Source of the DNA: Bacteroidia bacterium
GTDB taxonomy: Bacteria; Bacteroidota; Bacteroidia; Flavobacteriales; Flavobacteriaceae
Direction of reading: 5' to 3'
Assembly (NCBI GenBank): GCA_030427865.1
Contig: JAUICK010000002.1
Location: 62,001 to 126,000, forward strand
Length of the DNA: 64,000 bases
Positions 41,820 to 51,027 of the stretch are shown here, in pieces. A model generated the notes under the pieces. That model saw only the letters and a program-made list of their open reading frames with translations. It was not told where the DNA came from and made no database searches. Every line of letters begins with the position of its first letter. Within the stretch, counting starts at the first letter, position 1. Both the position numbers and the translations under genes were made by a program.

Positions 41820-42737
41820 ATGATTAAGTTTTCAATAGTTATAACTACAAAAAACAGGTTAAAAGATTTAAAATTTACTTTAAAATCATTAGAGACTACT
41901 ATTAAAAGACAAGATGTGGAGCTCTTAATTTGTGATGATGCTTCAAATGATGGAACACAAGAATTTTTAAAAAACAATTTTGCTCATCATAAGATTGTTT
42001 TCAATAAAAAATCGAAAGGATTAATTTACAATAGAAATATTCTAAATAATAAAGCCAAAGGCGACTATATTATATCATTAGATGATGATGCAAATTTCTT
42101 AACCTCAAATTTTTTAAATAAAATAGAAAATTATTTCAAAAAAGAGCAACTTTGTGCTGTTATTAGTTTTCGTGTTTTTTGGGGTTTAGATAAACCTAAT
42201 TTATTGATTACATCGGAAGAACCTAAGAGAGTTAACTCTTTTATAGGTTGTGGTCATGTTTGGAAAAAAAAACACTGGTTAAAAATTCCTAATTATCCAT
42301 CTTGGTTTATTTTTTACGGAGAAGAGAATTTTGCTTCTTTTCAGTTATTTAAGCAAAACTTAGAAGTACATTATAATCCAAATATATTAGTCCATCATAG
42401 AGTGAATATTAGTGGTAGAAAAAAAAATAAAGATTATAGTACAAGATTAAGAAGATCTTTACGCTCTGGGTGGTATTTATATGGTTTGTTCTATCCAATA
42501 AAAGTAATACCAAAATTATTTTTTTATTCATTGTGGATACAATTTAAAAACAGAATATTTAAAGGAGATTTTAGAGCTTTATTTTCAATTTTTGGTGCTA
42601 TATTAGATGTGTTAATTTCTATACCAAAAATAATATCAAATTCAAGTAGGCTAACCCTCGAACAATATAAATTTTATAGAAATTTACCAGAGGCTAAAAT
42701 TTATTGGAAACCAGAAACAGATAATAAAATTGAATAA
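41820..42737 (+). CDS. GT2-family glycosyltransferase
   Basis: The 305-residue GT-A enzyme shows [20 protein letters not shown], the nucleotide-binding [16 protein letters not shown], and the DxD element [10 protein letters not shown]. It has the acceptor-side segment [13 protein letters not shown]. The C-terminal 90 residues contain two hydrophobic segments that could associate with the membrane. The donor is unknown. Its last 8 bases overlap the neuB gene, so translation of the sialic-acid enzymes is coupled to it. Confidence 0.88.
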   Translation: MIKFSIVITTKNRLKDLKFTLKSLETTIKRQDVELLICDDASNDGTQEFLKNNFAHHKIVFNKKSKGLIYNRNILNNKAKGDYIISLDDDANFLTSNFLNKIENYFKKEQLCAVISFRVFWGLDKPNLLITSEEPKRVNSFIGCGHVWKKKHWLKIPNYPSWFIFYGEENFASFQLFKQNLEVHYNPNILVHHRVNISGRKKNKDYSTRLRRSLRSGWYLYGLFYPIKVIPKLFFYSLWIQFKNRIFKGDFRALFSIFGAILDVLISIPKIISNSSRLTLEQYKFYRNLPEAKIYWKPETDNKIE

Positions 42738-43770
42738 CTATATAGAAATACAAGGAAGAAAAATAGGACAAGATTACCCACCATTTGTCATTGCAGAAAT
42801 AGGAATTAACCATGAAGGTTCTTTAAAAGTAGCAAAAGAAATGGTAGACGCAGCATATAGAGCAGGAGCAGAATGTGTAAAACATCAAACTCATATAGTT
42901 GAAGATGAAATGAGTGGAGCTGCAAAAAAAGTAATACCTGGAAATGCAGATGTTTCTATTTATGAAATTATGAAACGTTGTGCGCTTGATGAAAAAGATG
43001 AAATAGAGTTAAAAAAATATGTAGAAAGTAAAGGTATGATCTTTATTTCTACACCTTTTTCGAGAGCAGCTTCTGAAAGATTAGAGAAGATAAATGTTGC
43101 CGCTTATAAAATTGGTTCTGGAGAATGTAATAACTATCCTCTTTTAGAACATATTGCATCTTTTGGTAAACCAGTAATACTAAGCACAGGAATGAATACC
43201 ATAAAAAGTGTTGCAAAAGCAGTTAAAATTTTTAATGATGCAAATGTTCCTTTGGCTTTACTACATACAACAAATTTATACCCAACACCAGTACATTTAG
43301 TTCGTTTTGGGGCAATGCAAGAGCTCTCGTTAGCTTTTACCAATCATGTTTTTGGATTGTCAGATCATACACTAACAAATCATGCTTGTTTTGGGGCTGT
43401 AGCTTTAGGTGCTTCAATTTTAGAACGTCATTTTACAGATCATAAACAAAGAACAGGTCCAGATATTGTTTGCTCTATGGATGAAGCTGATTGTGCAGCA
43501 TTAATAGAAGGCAGTAATTTAATTTGGCAAATGCGTGGTGGAACAAAAGAGCCAGCTAAAGAAGAAAAAGTGACCATAGATTTTGCATTTGCAACAGTAG
43601 TTTCTATTAAGTCTATTAATAAAGGCGATATTTTTACCAAAGATAATATTTGGGTAAAAAGACCTGGAACAGGAGAAATTTTTGCCGAAGAATTTAATTC
43701 AATTTTAGGCAAAAAAGCTACAAAAAATATTGAGAATGATGAACATATAAATTGGACAGATATTGAGTAA
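42730..43770 (+). CDS. neuB: N-acetylneuraminate synthase
   Basis: The 346-residue enzyme condenses N-acetylmannosamine with phosphoenolpyruvate to make N-acetylneuraminic acid. The N-terminal TIM barrel carries [34 protein letters not shown] and [13 protein letters not shown]. The C-terminal SAF (antifreeze-like) domain begins near residue 285 ([20 protein letters not shown]). The sequence closely follows Campylobacter NeuB1 as I remember it, which favours Neu5Ac over legionaminic or pseudaminic acid. The start is a TTG at 42730, since the next ATG lies 37 codons on and the conserved N-terminus begins at once. It overlaps neuC by 8 bases. Confidence 0.93.
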   Translation: MNNYIEIQGRKIGQDYPPFVIAEIGINHEGSLKVAKEMVDAAYRAGAECVKHQTHIVEDEMSGAAKKVIPGNADVSIYEIMKRCALDEKDEIELKKYVESKGMIFISTPFSRAASERLEKINVAAYKIGSGECNNYPLLEHIASFGKPVILSTGMNTIKSVAKAVKIFNDANVPLALLHTTNLYPTPVHLVRFGAMQELSLAFTNHVFGLSDHTLTNHACFGAVALGASILERHFTDHKQRTGPDIVCSMDEADCAALIEGSNLIWQMRGGTKEPAKEEKVTIDFAFATVVSIKSINKGDIFTKDNIWVKRPGTGEIFAEEFNSILGKKATKNIENDEHINWTDIE

Positions 43771-44896
43771 TAAAAGAAAAATAGTTTTTTTAACTGGTAC
43801 ACGTGCAGATTTTGGAAAACTAAAATCATTAATTAAAATTACTCAAAACTCAAGTAGTTTTGATACTCAGGTTTTTGCTACGGGTATGCATTTAGATGAG
43901 AAATATGGTTTAACTGTTAATGAGATTCATAAAAGTGGGTTTCATAATATTTCAACATTTAAAAACCATGTTGGCGCAGAGTTTATGGATAGAACGTTAG
44001 CAAAAACAATACAAGGTTTTTCAGAATATATAGCCTTACAAAAACCAGATTTAATTGTTGTTCATGGAGACAGAGTAGAAGCATTAGCAGGGGCTATTGT
44101 AGGGAGTTTAAACAATATTTTAGTGGCACACATAGAAGGAGGTGAGGTTTCTGGCACAATAGATGAACTCATAAGACACTCAGTTAGTAAATTATCTCAC
44201 TTGCATTTAGTTTCTAACAACAAAGCAAAAAAAAGACTCATTCAAATGGGAGAATTAGATACCTCAATTCATGTAATAGGATCTCCAGATTTAGATTTAA
44301 TGAATCCTTCAAGTTTACCAAGTTTAGAACAAGTAAAAAACTATTACAATATTAGTTTTAATGATTACGCAATTGCTATGTATCACCCAGTAACAACAGA
44401 ACATAATCAGATAAAAACACAAAGTGAACTCTTTGTACAATCTTTAATTGATTCAGAAAAAAACTATGTGTTAATATATCCTAATAATGATTTAGGTACA
44501 GAAGAAATTTTAAATTCTTACAAAATATTAAAAAACAACCCAAAGTTTAAAATTTTTCCATCATTACGTTTCGAATATTTTTTACGATTATTAAAAGAAT
44601 CCGATTTTATAATTGGAAATTCAAGTGCAGGAGTAAGAGAAGCGCCATTTTATAACGTCCCAACCATAGATATTGGAACACGTCAAAATAATAGAGGGCA
44701 ATCTAAAACTGTTAAAAATGTTTCTTATCAAAAAAAAGATATTTTGAATGCGATTGTAGAATCGAAAAATAGAAAAAATAAAAGGGTTGATATTTCTGAA
44801 TTTGGAGATGGAAATAGCGATACACTTTTCTTACATTTGTTAAAATCAGAAAAAATTTGGAAAGTAAATTGCCAAAAGCAGTTTCAAGATTTATAA
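43763..44896 (+). CDS. neuC: UDP-N-acetylglucosamine 2-epimerase, hydrolysing
   Basis: The 377-residue enzyme converts UDP-GlcNAc to ManNAc and UDP, the first committed step of sialic-acid synthesis. It has the motifs [51 protein letters not shown] and [11 protein letters not shown] that mark this epimerase family. The G-T-R-A-D start is that of NeuC rather than of the non-hydrolysing WecB type. Its start is a TTG at 43763-43765 that overlaps the neuB stop, since no ATG occurs before the conserved motif. It is followed by an oxidoreductase gene after 20 bases. Confidence 0.93.
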   Translation: MSNKRKIVFLTGTRADFGKLKSLIKITQNSSSFDTQVFATGMHLDEKYGLTVNEIHKSGFHNISTFKNHVGAEFMDRTLAKTIQGFSEYIALQKPDLIVVHGDRVEALAGAIVGSLNNILVAHIEGGEVSGTIDELIRHSVSKLSHLHLVSNNKAKKRLIQMGELDTSIHVIGSPDLDLMNPSSLPSLEQVKNYYNISFNDYAIAMYHPVTTEHNQIKTQSELFVQSLIDSEKNYVLIYPNNDLGTEEILNSYKILKNNPKFKIFPSLRFEYFLRLLKESDFIIGNSSAGVREAPFYNVPTIDIGTRQNNRGQSKTVKNVSYQKKDILNAIVESKNRKNKRVDISEFGDGNSDTLFLHLLKSEKIWKVNCQKQFQDL

Positions 44897-44916
44897 ATCA
44901 ATTAAACCCATTGTAA

Positions 44917-45909
44917 TTGCATATTAAAGTATTAATTATTGGCTTAGGCTCTATAGGACAAAGGCATTTAAAAAATATATTAAGTTTAGGGTATAAAGAT
45001 GTATCTTTAGTGAGAAGAAGCGGTAGTGTCTTAAAAAATTACCCCAATTTAAAGGTGTATAGTTCTATTGAGAAAGCATGCGTAGAAAATAAATTCGATT
45101 ATGCAATTATTGCAACTCCAACGTCAAAGCATTTTAAAGATTTTAAAAAAATATCTAATTTTAAAATACCAAATATATACATAGAAAAACCCATAACGCA
45201 TAGCGTTAAAGAAGCTTTGAAAATTCAAGAAATAACCAATAAATTAAAGCTTAATGTTAAAGTTGGTTATGATTTACATTTTGATTTAGGGTTAATAAAA
45301 GTAAAAGAACTACTTAAAAAAAAGAGTATTGGTAATGTTTGCTCTTTTCAAGTTGAAGTTGGACAATACCTTCCAGATTGGAGACCAAAACAAGATTATA
45401 GAAAAGGAATGAGTGCCAAAATTAATCTTGGAGGAGGAGTTATGTTAGACTTAATTCATGAGTTTGATTATGTTTATTGGCTTTTTGGTGCAGTAAAAAA
45501 TATCTTTGGTAAAAATAAACAAGCAAGTAGTTTAGAAATTGAAACAGAAGACATCTCGTTAAATATTTTAGAAACTCAAACAGGAATTTTAGGAACAATC
45601 TCTTTAGATTATTTGCAAAAAGAACTTGCAAGAACCTGTAAAATAGTTGGAGATAAAGGCACTATAATCTGGAACTACAAAGAAAGTAAAGTTATTTGGC
45701 AGACTCATGATAATTTAACATGGCAAGAGTTTAATTATAACCATACTGAGCGAAATGATAGATTTGTATCAATAATAAAAACTTTTTTAGAGTCAAAAAA
45801 TAATAATTCAGATTACAGATTAACAACAGTTAAAGATGCTATTGAGTCTTTAAAAATGGTAGAAACAGCAAAAAAATCTAATTTAGATAATAAATTTTTA
45901 AGCCTATGA
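44917..45909 (+). CDS. Gfo/Idh/MocA-family oxidoreductase in the sialic-acid module
   Basis: The 330-residue NAD(P)-dependent sugar oxidoreductase has the Rossmann start KVLIIGLGSIGQRHLKN and the family motif YIEKPITHSV. In its C-terminal domain the segment GGGVMLDLIHEFDYVYWLFG has the catalytic His. Such proteins act on sugars or their nucleotide derivatives. Its place between neuC and neuA implies it modifies or feeds the nonulosonic-acid pathway. A role is also seen in some Campylobacter sialic/legionaminic loci (PtmF-type). The substrate is not known. The start is a TTG at 44917. Its end overlaps neuA by 4 bases. Confidence 0.85.
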   Translation: MHIKVLIIGLGSIGQRHLKNILSLGYKDVSLVRRSGSVLKNYPNLKVYSSIEKACVENKFDYAIIATPTSKHFKDFKKISNFKIPNIYIEKPITHSVKEALKIQEITNKLKLNVKVGYDLHFDLGLIKVKELLKKKSIGNVCSFQVEVGQYLPDWRPKQDYRKGMSAKINLGGGVMLDLIHEFDYVYWLFGAVKNIFGKNKQASSLEIETEDISLNILETQTGILGTISLDYLQKELARTCKIVGDKGTIIWNYKESKVIWQTHDNLTWQEFNYNHTERNDRFVSIIKTFLESKNNNSDYRLTTVKDAIESLKMVETAKKSNLDNKFLSL

Positions 45910-46601
45910 TAATTGGCACAATATGCATGAGAGGCGGCTCTAAAGGTGTAGAGGGTAAAAATTATAAAAACCTATTAGGTAAACCATTATTGAGTTACAC
46001 CATAGAGTGTGCAAAAAAAGCATCACTTTTAGAAGATATTATAGTTTCTTCAGATAGTGACATAATCTTAAATTTGTCATCTAAATATTTAAATGACCAT
46101 AAACTATATAAGAGAAAAAGTAAGTTAGCAACAGATAAAGCCTCAAAATGGGAAGTTTTTAAGGATTTGGTATTAACTTACGAAGAAAGAAATAATGTAA
46201 GAATTACACATTTGGTAGATTTAGATGTAACTGTTCCAAGAAGATTACCAGAACATATCGATAATAGCATTAAACTATCAATAAAAACAAATACTGATGT
46301 TGTAATTACAGGCTATGAACCTGAAAGAAACCCTTATTTTAATATGATGGTAGAAAATAATGATGGCACTTCAGAAATTGTTAAAAAATCTAACAAACCA
46401 ATTGTAAATAGACAAGATGCGCCTAAAGTTTATAGTTTAAGTCCAGCTGTATATGTTATTACTAGAGAAGCTTTATTTAAATACAATCATTGGTCTAATG
46501 CTAATTGCAGAATTTACCCAATACCAAGAAATTTAGCTATAGATATAGATACAGAATTAGATTTTAAATTAGTAGAATTTTTAATGAACGAAAATGGATA
46601 A
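45906..46601 (+). CDS. neuA: CMP-N-acetylneuraminate cytidylyltransferase
   Basis: The 231-residue enzyme activates the nonulosonic acid with CTP to give the CMP-sugar donor. The motif CMRGGSKGVEGKNYKNLLGKP near the N-terminus is the CTP-binding loop. Residues VDLDVTVPRRLPEHID carry the usual DxD-type segment, and AIDIDTELDFKLVE close to the end completes the fold. It belongs to the PtmB/NeuA group; the exact sugar (Neu5Ac or a derivative) cannot be read from sequence. It overlaps the oxidoreductase gene by 4 bases and the following SDR gene by 8 bases. Confidence 0.9.
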   Translation: MIIGTICMRGGSKGVEGKNYKNLLGKPLLSYTIECAKKASLLEDIIVSSDSDIILNLSSKYLNDHKLYKRKSKLATDKASKWEVFKDLVLTYEERNNVRITHLVDLDVTVPRRLPEHIDNSIKLSIKTNTDVVITGYEPERNPYFNMMVENNDGTSEIVKKSNKPIVNRQDAPKVYSLSPAVYVITREALFKYNHWSNANCRIYPIPRNLAIDIDTELDFKLVEFLMNENG

Positions 46602-47385
46602 TAAATTATTTGATTTAAGCGGAAAAATAGCTTTAGTAACTGGAGGAGCAGGCTTATTAGGTTCTGAGCATGCAATAGCATTGGCATCTCATGGCGCAAA
46701 AGTTTATTTAGCAGATATTAATATCGAAAAATGCAGGTACAAAGCAGAACAAATAAAAGCTTATACAATTTATTCGTTAAAACTAGATGTTACATCTAAA
46801 GAGAATTGGCAAAAAATTGTTTCAGAAATTGTTAAGCAAGATGGTAAAATAGACATTTTAATTAACAATGCAGGTTATACAAATAGCACCAAAACATCTG
46901 CTTTCGATAAAACTTTCGAAAACTTTTCTTTAAATGATTGGAATTCTATAATGAACGTAAACTTAACAGGTACTTTTTTAGGATGTCAAACTGTTGGTAA
47001 CCAAATGATTTCTCAAGGAAAAGGTTCTATCATTAACATTGCATCTTTATATGGTGTTGTTAGTCCAAATCATAAAATGTATCCAGGTACAGGTATTGTG
47101 CAACCTGTAGCATATACAGTAAGTAAACACGGTGTTGTTGCTTTAACTAAATATGTAGCAACTTGGTTAGCAGAAAAAGGTGTTCGAGTAAACTCCTTAA
47201 CTCCGGGCGGAATTTTTGATGGTCATGATGGATTGTTTTTAGAACGATTTAAAAATTTAAATCCAATCGGTAGAATGAGTGATAAGAATGAATTAAGAGG
47301 TGGAATTGTATATCTTGCTTCAGATGCAAGTTCTCATGTTGTTGGGCATAATTTAGTAATTGATGGCGGTTGGACTGCTTGGTAA
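46594..47385 (+). CDS. SDR-family oxidoreductase in the sialic-acid module (PtmA-like)
   Basis: The 263-residue short-chain dehydrogenase has the cofactor motif LVTGGAGLLGSEHAIAL, the NNAG element, the catalytic serine in INIASLYG and the Y-x3-K pair in AYTVSKHGVV. The end VDGGWTAW-like segment (VIDGGWTAW) is typical of classical SDRs. It recalls PtmA of Campylobacter, which sits in nonulosonic-acid loci. It may reduce or oxidise an intermediate; the chemistry is not known here. It starts 8 bases before the end of neuA. The next gene lies 19 bases further. Confidence 0.87.
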   Translation: MDNKLFDLSGKIALVTGGAGLLGSEHAIALASHGAKVYLADINIEKCRYKAEQIKAYTIYSLKLDVTSKENWQKIVSEIVKQDGKIDILINNAGYTNSTKTSAFDKTFENFSLNDWNSIMNVNLTGTFLGCQTVGNQMISQGKGSIINIASLYGVVSPNHKMYPGTGIVQPVAYTVSKHGVVALTKYVATWLAEKGVRVNSLTPGGIFDGHDGLFLERFKNLNPIGRMSDKNELRGGIVYLASDASSHVVGHNLVIDGGWTAW

Positions 47386-47404
47386 TTGTCTATAAAGAAT
47401 TATT

Positions 47405-48802
47405 ATGAATAAAAAGATAGGGGTTGTAATTACAGACGGAGTAGGCTATAGAAATTTTATACTAAGCAATTTTCTAACAGAAGCCTCTAATAGTTTTAAA
47501 GAAATAATTATCTACTCTGGATTAAAAAAAAGCATTTACAATTTATCTTCTTTTGCTAACGTAAAAGTCATAGAATTAGATGTTTACGAGGAAAGTAAAC
47601 AGGCGTGGTTCTTTCGAAGAATCAATGAGCTAGCTCATTTATATAAATACAAGTCATTTTATGGCATGCAAGATACTCTTGAAATGACAAAACCAAAAGG
47701 TTTTTCAAAAAGAGATATTCTTAACAGAGGAATACGATTTTTTGTTTCTATATTTCATAGCGAAAAAAACATGAAATGGTACCAAAAATTGGTTTATAAA
47801 TCTTTAGCAAAAAACGAACTTACACAAAAACTAATATCAATAATAGATAAAAGCAAAATAGATATTATTTTCTTTACTCATCAAAGACCTCCTTACATTG
47901 CACCTGTAGCTTATGCTGCAAAACACAATAAGATAAAAACATGTTCATTTATTTTTAGCTGGGATAATTTAGCATCTAAAGGCAGAATGCCTGTTTTGTT
48001 TGATAGTTTCTTAGTTTGGAGTAATTTAATGAAACAAGAATTACTATATTTTTATCCATCAGTAAAAAAAGAAAATATACATATTGTTGGTACACCACAA
48101 TTCGAGCCATATGTTATAGAGCAATATAAATTATCTAAAAAAGAGTTTTATAAAAGGTTTAATATTGATGATAAAAAGAAAACAATATGTTTTAGTTGCG
48201 GAGATAATGTTACAGGAGTTAATGATGAATTAACAATAGAAATAATATCGGAAGCAATAAAAACAAACAAAATTTTTGAAGATGTAAACTTGATTGTAAG
48301 AACTTCTCCTGCTGATGATGGGGAGAAATTTAATGATTTAATACAGAAATATGAGTTTATTTCTTGGAACAAACCAAAATGGGAACTTACAAGAAAAAAC
48401 CACCCAGAAACCTGGTCTCAAAGAATACCATTAAAAGAAGATGTTAAAGAACTTAGGGCTATTTTAGAATATTCAGATTTAAGTATAAACATGTGTTCTA
48501 CAATGAGTTTAGATTTTATGATTTTTGATAAACCAGTTATAAATCAAACCCTAGGCTCTAAAACGAACGGACTTTTTAACGATCAGAAATACTTAAACTA
48601 TGCACACTATAAGAAAGTAGTAGAAAGCGGAGCTGTAAATATTGTAAAAACAAAAGAAGAATTAATTGAGAGTATTAACACAGCATTAAAAAAACCTTTA
48701 GAAAAGAAAAAAGAAAGAAAAGAACTTCTTAATTTACAGATGGGAGGTAATTCTCTTAAAGGAACCAGCAAAAGAATTGTATCTGCTTTAAAATCTATTT
48801 AA
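47405..48802 (+). CDS. GT-B-like glycosyltransferase of unassigned family; sialyltransferase candidate
   Basis: The 465-residue soluble protein looks like a GT-B fold. The segments FFTHQRPPYIAPVAYAAKHN, FIFSWDNLASKGRMPVLFD, HIVGTPQFEPY and DLSINMCSTMSLDFMIFDKP resemble CDP-glycerol transferase or epimerase-like proteins. I do not know its CAZy family. It follows the sialic-acid genes directly, and none of the other transferases here belongs to a known sialyltransferase family (GT29, GT38, GT42, GT52, GT80) by eye. That makes it the best positional candidate for the enzyme that uses the CMP-sugar. This is inference only. An alternative is a phosphate-sugar or glycerol-phosphate transferase. 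Confidence 0.65.
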   Translation: MNKKIGVVITDGVGYRNFILSNFLTEASNSFKEIIIYSGLKKSIYNLSSFANVKVIELDVYEESKQAWFFRRINELAHLYKYKSFYGMQDTLEMTKPKGFSKRDILNRGIRFFVSIFHSEKNMKWYQKLVYKSLAKNELTQKLISIIDKSKIDIIFFTHQRPPYIAPVAYAAKHNKIKTCSFIFSWDNLASKGRMPVLFDSFLVWSNLMKQELLYFYPSVKKENIHIVGTPQFEPYVIEQYKLSKKEFYKRFNIDDKKKTICFSCGDNVTGVNDELTIEIISEAIKTNKIFEDVNLIVRTSPADDGEKFNDLIQKYEFISWNKPKWELTRKNHPETWSQRIPLKEDVKELRAILEYSDLSINMCSTMSLDFMIFDKPVINQTLGSKTNGLFNDQKYLNYAHYKKVVESGAVNIVKTKEELIESINTALKKPLEKKKERKELLNLQMGGNSLKGTSKRIVSALKSI

Positions 48803-48803
48803 A

Positions 48804-49880
48804 ATGAAAAAAATTGCAATTTTATGTAATTACGACCCAAGACCAAATAGAATAGGAGGTATGGACTTATTTTTTGTAAAATTCAATAAAAAACTTTTGA
48901 ATAATAATTACGAAGTTTTATGGATGTTTCATGAATTTCAGTATTTTGATTTATATAAAGACTTTAATGTACATATACCTAAGAAAGAAGAAAGTTTAGC
49001 AAATTCTTTTTTAAATTATTCAAATCAGAATAACTTTATTCCAGATACTTTAATTACTCATTTTATAGAAACAATTAATCCATTTTATAAAAAGTGTAAA
49101 AAAAATGGGATTAAAAAAATTTATACTGTAGATCATATGCCAAGACCTTTAGAAGGTTATTCTTTATCAAAAAGATTAAAAAAAAGAATAAAAGGTATTT
49201 TGTATGCAAAATATACAGATAAGATTATTGGAGTTTCTAATTATATAATTAAAATGACAAAAAACGACTACGGGTTTAGAGCTTCTAAAAGAGTAGAAGT
49301 AATACATAATGGCATAGATGTAGAAAAGTTTATACCAAGAAAAGAAGCGTTACCGTCTGCTAAAATAAAATTTATTGTACCTACTAATTTAAGACCAGAA
49401 AAAGGAATACAAGACTTAATTCAGGCAGTTTCGCTTTTAGACTCTAAAACTAAAGAAAGTTTTATCATAGATATTTATGGAACTGGTACACATGAAGAGT
49501 TACTAAAAAAAATGGTTGTAGATTTAAATTTAGAAAATAACATAGTATTTAAAGGTAGTACAACAAAACTCCCAGAATTATATCATCTGTATAATTTTAC
49601 AATTCAACCAACATACATGGAAGTTTTTAGCCTAACCATTTTAGAGAGTTTGGCTTGCAATGTTCCTGTAATAACAACACCAGTTGGTGGTAATTTAGAA
49701 GCAGTAACCCATTTAAAAAACGGAATTATTTTTAATCCAAAAGATATAAAACAATTATCGTCAATTATATATAAAATTGTAAATAATCAATTAAATGTTT
49801 CTGATACAGATACCAGAACGTTAATAGAAAAATCATTCACTATTGATAAAATGGTAGAAAAACATTTTAAAATTATATAA
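48804..49880 (+). CDS. GT4-family glycosyltransferase
   Basis: The 358-residue GT-B enzyme has a Rossmann start (KKIAILCNYDPRPNRIGGMDLFFVKF), the family's N-terminal acceptor segment and the C-terminal donor site with NLRPEKGIQDLIQAV and the E-x7-E motif EVFSLTILESLACNVPVI. It is a retaining transferase acting in the cytoplasm. The substrate is unknown. Its start is 1 base after the stop of the previous gene, and its last base overlaps the next ATG. Confidence 0.87.
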   Translation: MKKIAILCNYDPRPNRIGGMDLFFVKFNKKLLNNNYEVLWMFHEFQYFDLYKDFNVHIPKKEESLANSFLNYSNQNNFIPDTLITHFIETINPFYKKCKKNGIKKIYTVDHMPRPLEGYSLSKRLKKRIKGILYAKYTDKIIGVSNYIIKMTKNDYGFRASKRVEVIHNGIDVEKFIPRKEALPSAKIKFIVPTNLRPEKGIQDLIQAVSLLDSKTKESFIIDIYGTGTHEELLKKMVVDLNLENNIVFKGSTTKLPELYHLYNFTIQPTYMEVFSLTILESLACNVPVITTPVGGNLEAVTHLKNGIIFNPKDIKQLSSIIYKIVNNQLNVSDTDTRTLIEKSFTIDKMVEKHFKII

Positions 49881-51025
49881 TGCACATTGCTTTTTTAACA
49901 CCAGAATTTCCTCATAAAGAAGTCCAACATTCTGCTGGTTTAGGCACAAGCGTGTATAACATGGCTTTAGGTCTTATTAATTCTGGTGTTAGCGTTTCAC
50001 TTTTTATTTATGGTCAGAAAACAGATAAGATCATAGAGTATAAAGGCATTAAAATTTATTTAATTTGCAATAAAAAGTATTTACTATTGGGTTGGTATTT
50101 TCATAGAAAATACATACAAAAAAAAATTAATAAAGTTATTTCTAAAGAAAATATAGATATTCTCGAAGCTGCAGATTGGACAGGCATTACAGCATTTATG
50201 AATTTTAAAATACCATTAGTAATTAGAATTCATGGTTCTGATGCGTTTTTCTGTAATCTCGACAAGAGAAAACAAAAATGGAAAAACTATTTTTTTGAAA
50301 AAAAAGCCATATCAAAAGCAGATGCCTTAGTATCAGTAAGTAGATTTGCAGCAGATAAAACTTCAGAAATATTTGCATTAAAAAAACATATTTCTACTAT
50401 TCCTAATGCAATAAACCTAAGCAATTTTAATAACGCTACACCAAGTGTTTATAATAAAAATACAATATTGTATTACGGAACCTTAATTAGAAAAAAAGGA
50501 GTTTTAGAATTAGCTTATATTTTTAATTTAGTTTTTAAACAGAACCCTAAAGCAGAACTCATATTAATTGGTAAAGATGATTTTGATAGAAAAACAGGTA
50601 ATAATTCTACTTTTAGTTTAATGAAAAAAATCTTTTCTAAACACGCCTTACATAATGTAAAATACATGGGCAAGATTCCATATCAAGAGTTATCTAACCA
50701 GATAAAAAAAGCTCATATTTGTGTTTTTCCAAGTTTAGCAGAGTCATTTGGAATGGTAACGATTGAAGCTATGGCTATGCAAAAAGCGGTAGTTAGTACT
50801 AATTACAATTGGGCAAAAGAAATTATAGATAATAATAATGATGGCATATTAGAAGATCCAAAAAATCATTTAGAATTCTCTAACAAGATTTGTGCTTTAT
50901 TGTCTGATGAAAAGTTTAACCAAGAAATTGCTGTAAATGCAAGAAAAAAAATAGAGAAAAAGTTTGATATTCAGATAATCACAAATAAAAACATTAAATT
51001 TTACAAAAGTCTTATAAGAAATTAG
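49880..51025 (+). CDS. GT4-family glycosyltransferase
   Basis: The 381-residue GT-B enzyme begins HIAFLTPEFPHKEVQHSAGLG. Residues PLVIRIHGSDAF and GTLIRKKGVLELAYIF are acceptor and donor elements, and SLAESFGMVTIEAMAMQKAVV is the E-x7-E motif. The donor sugar is unknown. The start ATG overlaps the previous stop by one base, which couples the two. It is one of four GT4-type enzymes that lie close to GT2-type genes here, so together they likely build one complex repeat unit. Confidence 0.87.
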   Translation: MHIAFLTPEFPHKEVQHSAGLGTSVYNMALGLINSGVSVSLFIYGQKTDKIIEYKGIKIYLICNKKYLLLGWYFHRKYIQKKINKVISKENIDILEAADWTGITAFMNFKIPLVIRIHGSDAFFCNLDKRKQKWKNYFFEKKAISKADALVSVSRFAADKTSEIFALKKHISTIPNAINLSNFNNATPSVYNKNTILYYGTLIRKKGVLELAYIFNLVFKQNPKAELILIGKDDFDRKTGNNSTFSLMKKIFSKHALHNVKYMGKIPYQELSNQIKKAHICVFPSLAESFGMVTIEAMAMQKAVVSTNYNWAKEIIDNNNDGILEDPKNHLEFSNKICALLSDEKFNQEIAVNARKKIEKKFDIQIITNKNIKFYKSLIRN

Positions 51026-51027
51026 TA

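Noticed and set aside
42730..47385. Legionaminic or pseudaminic acid pathway
   Set aside because: The characteristic dehydratase, aminotransferase and N-acetyltransferase genes are absent, and NeuB and NeuC match the Neu5Ac type.
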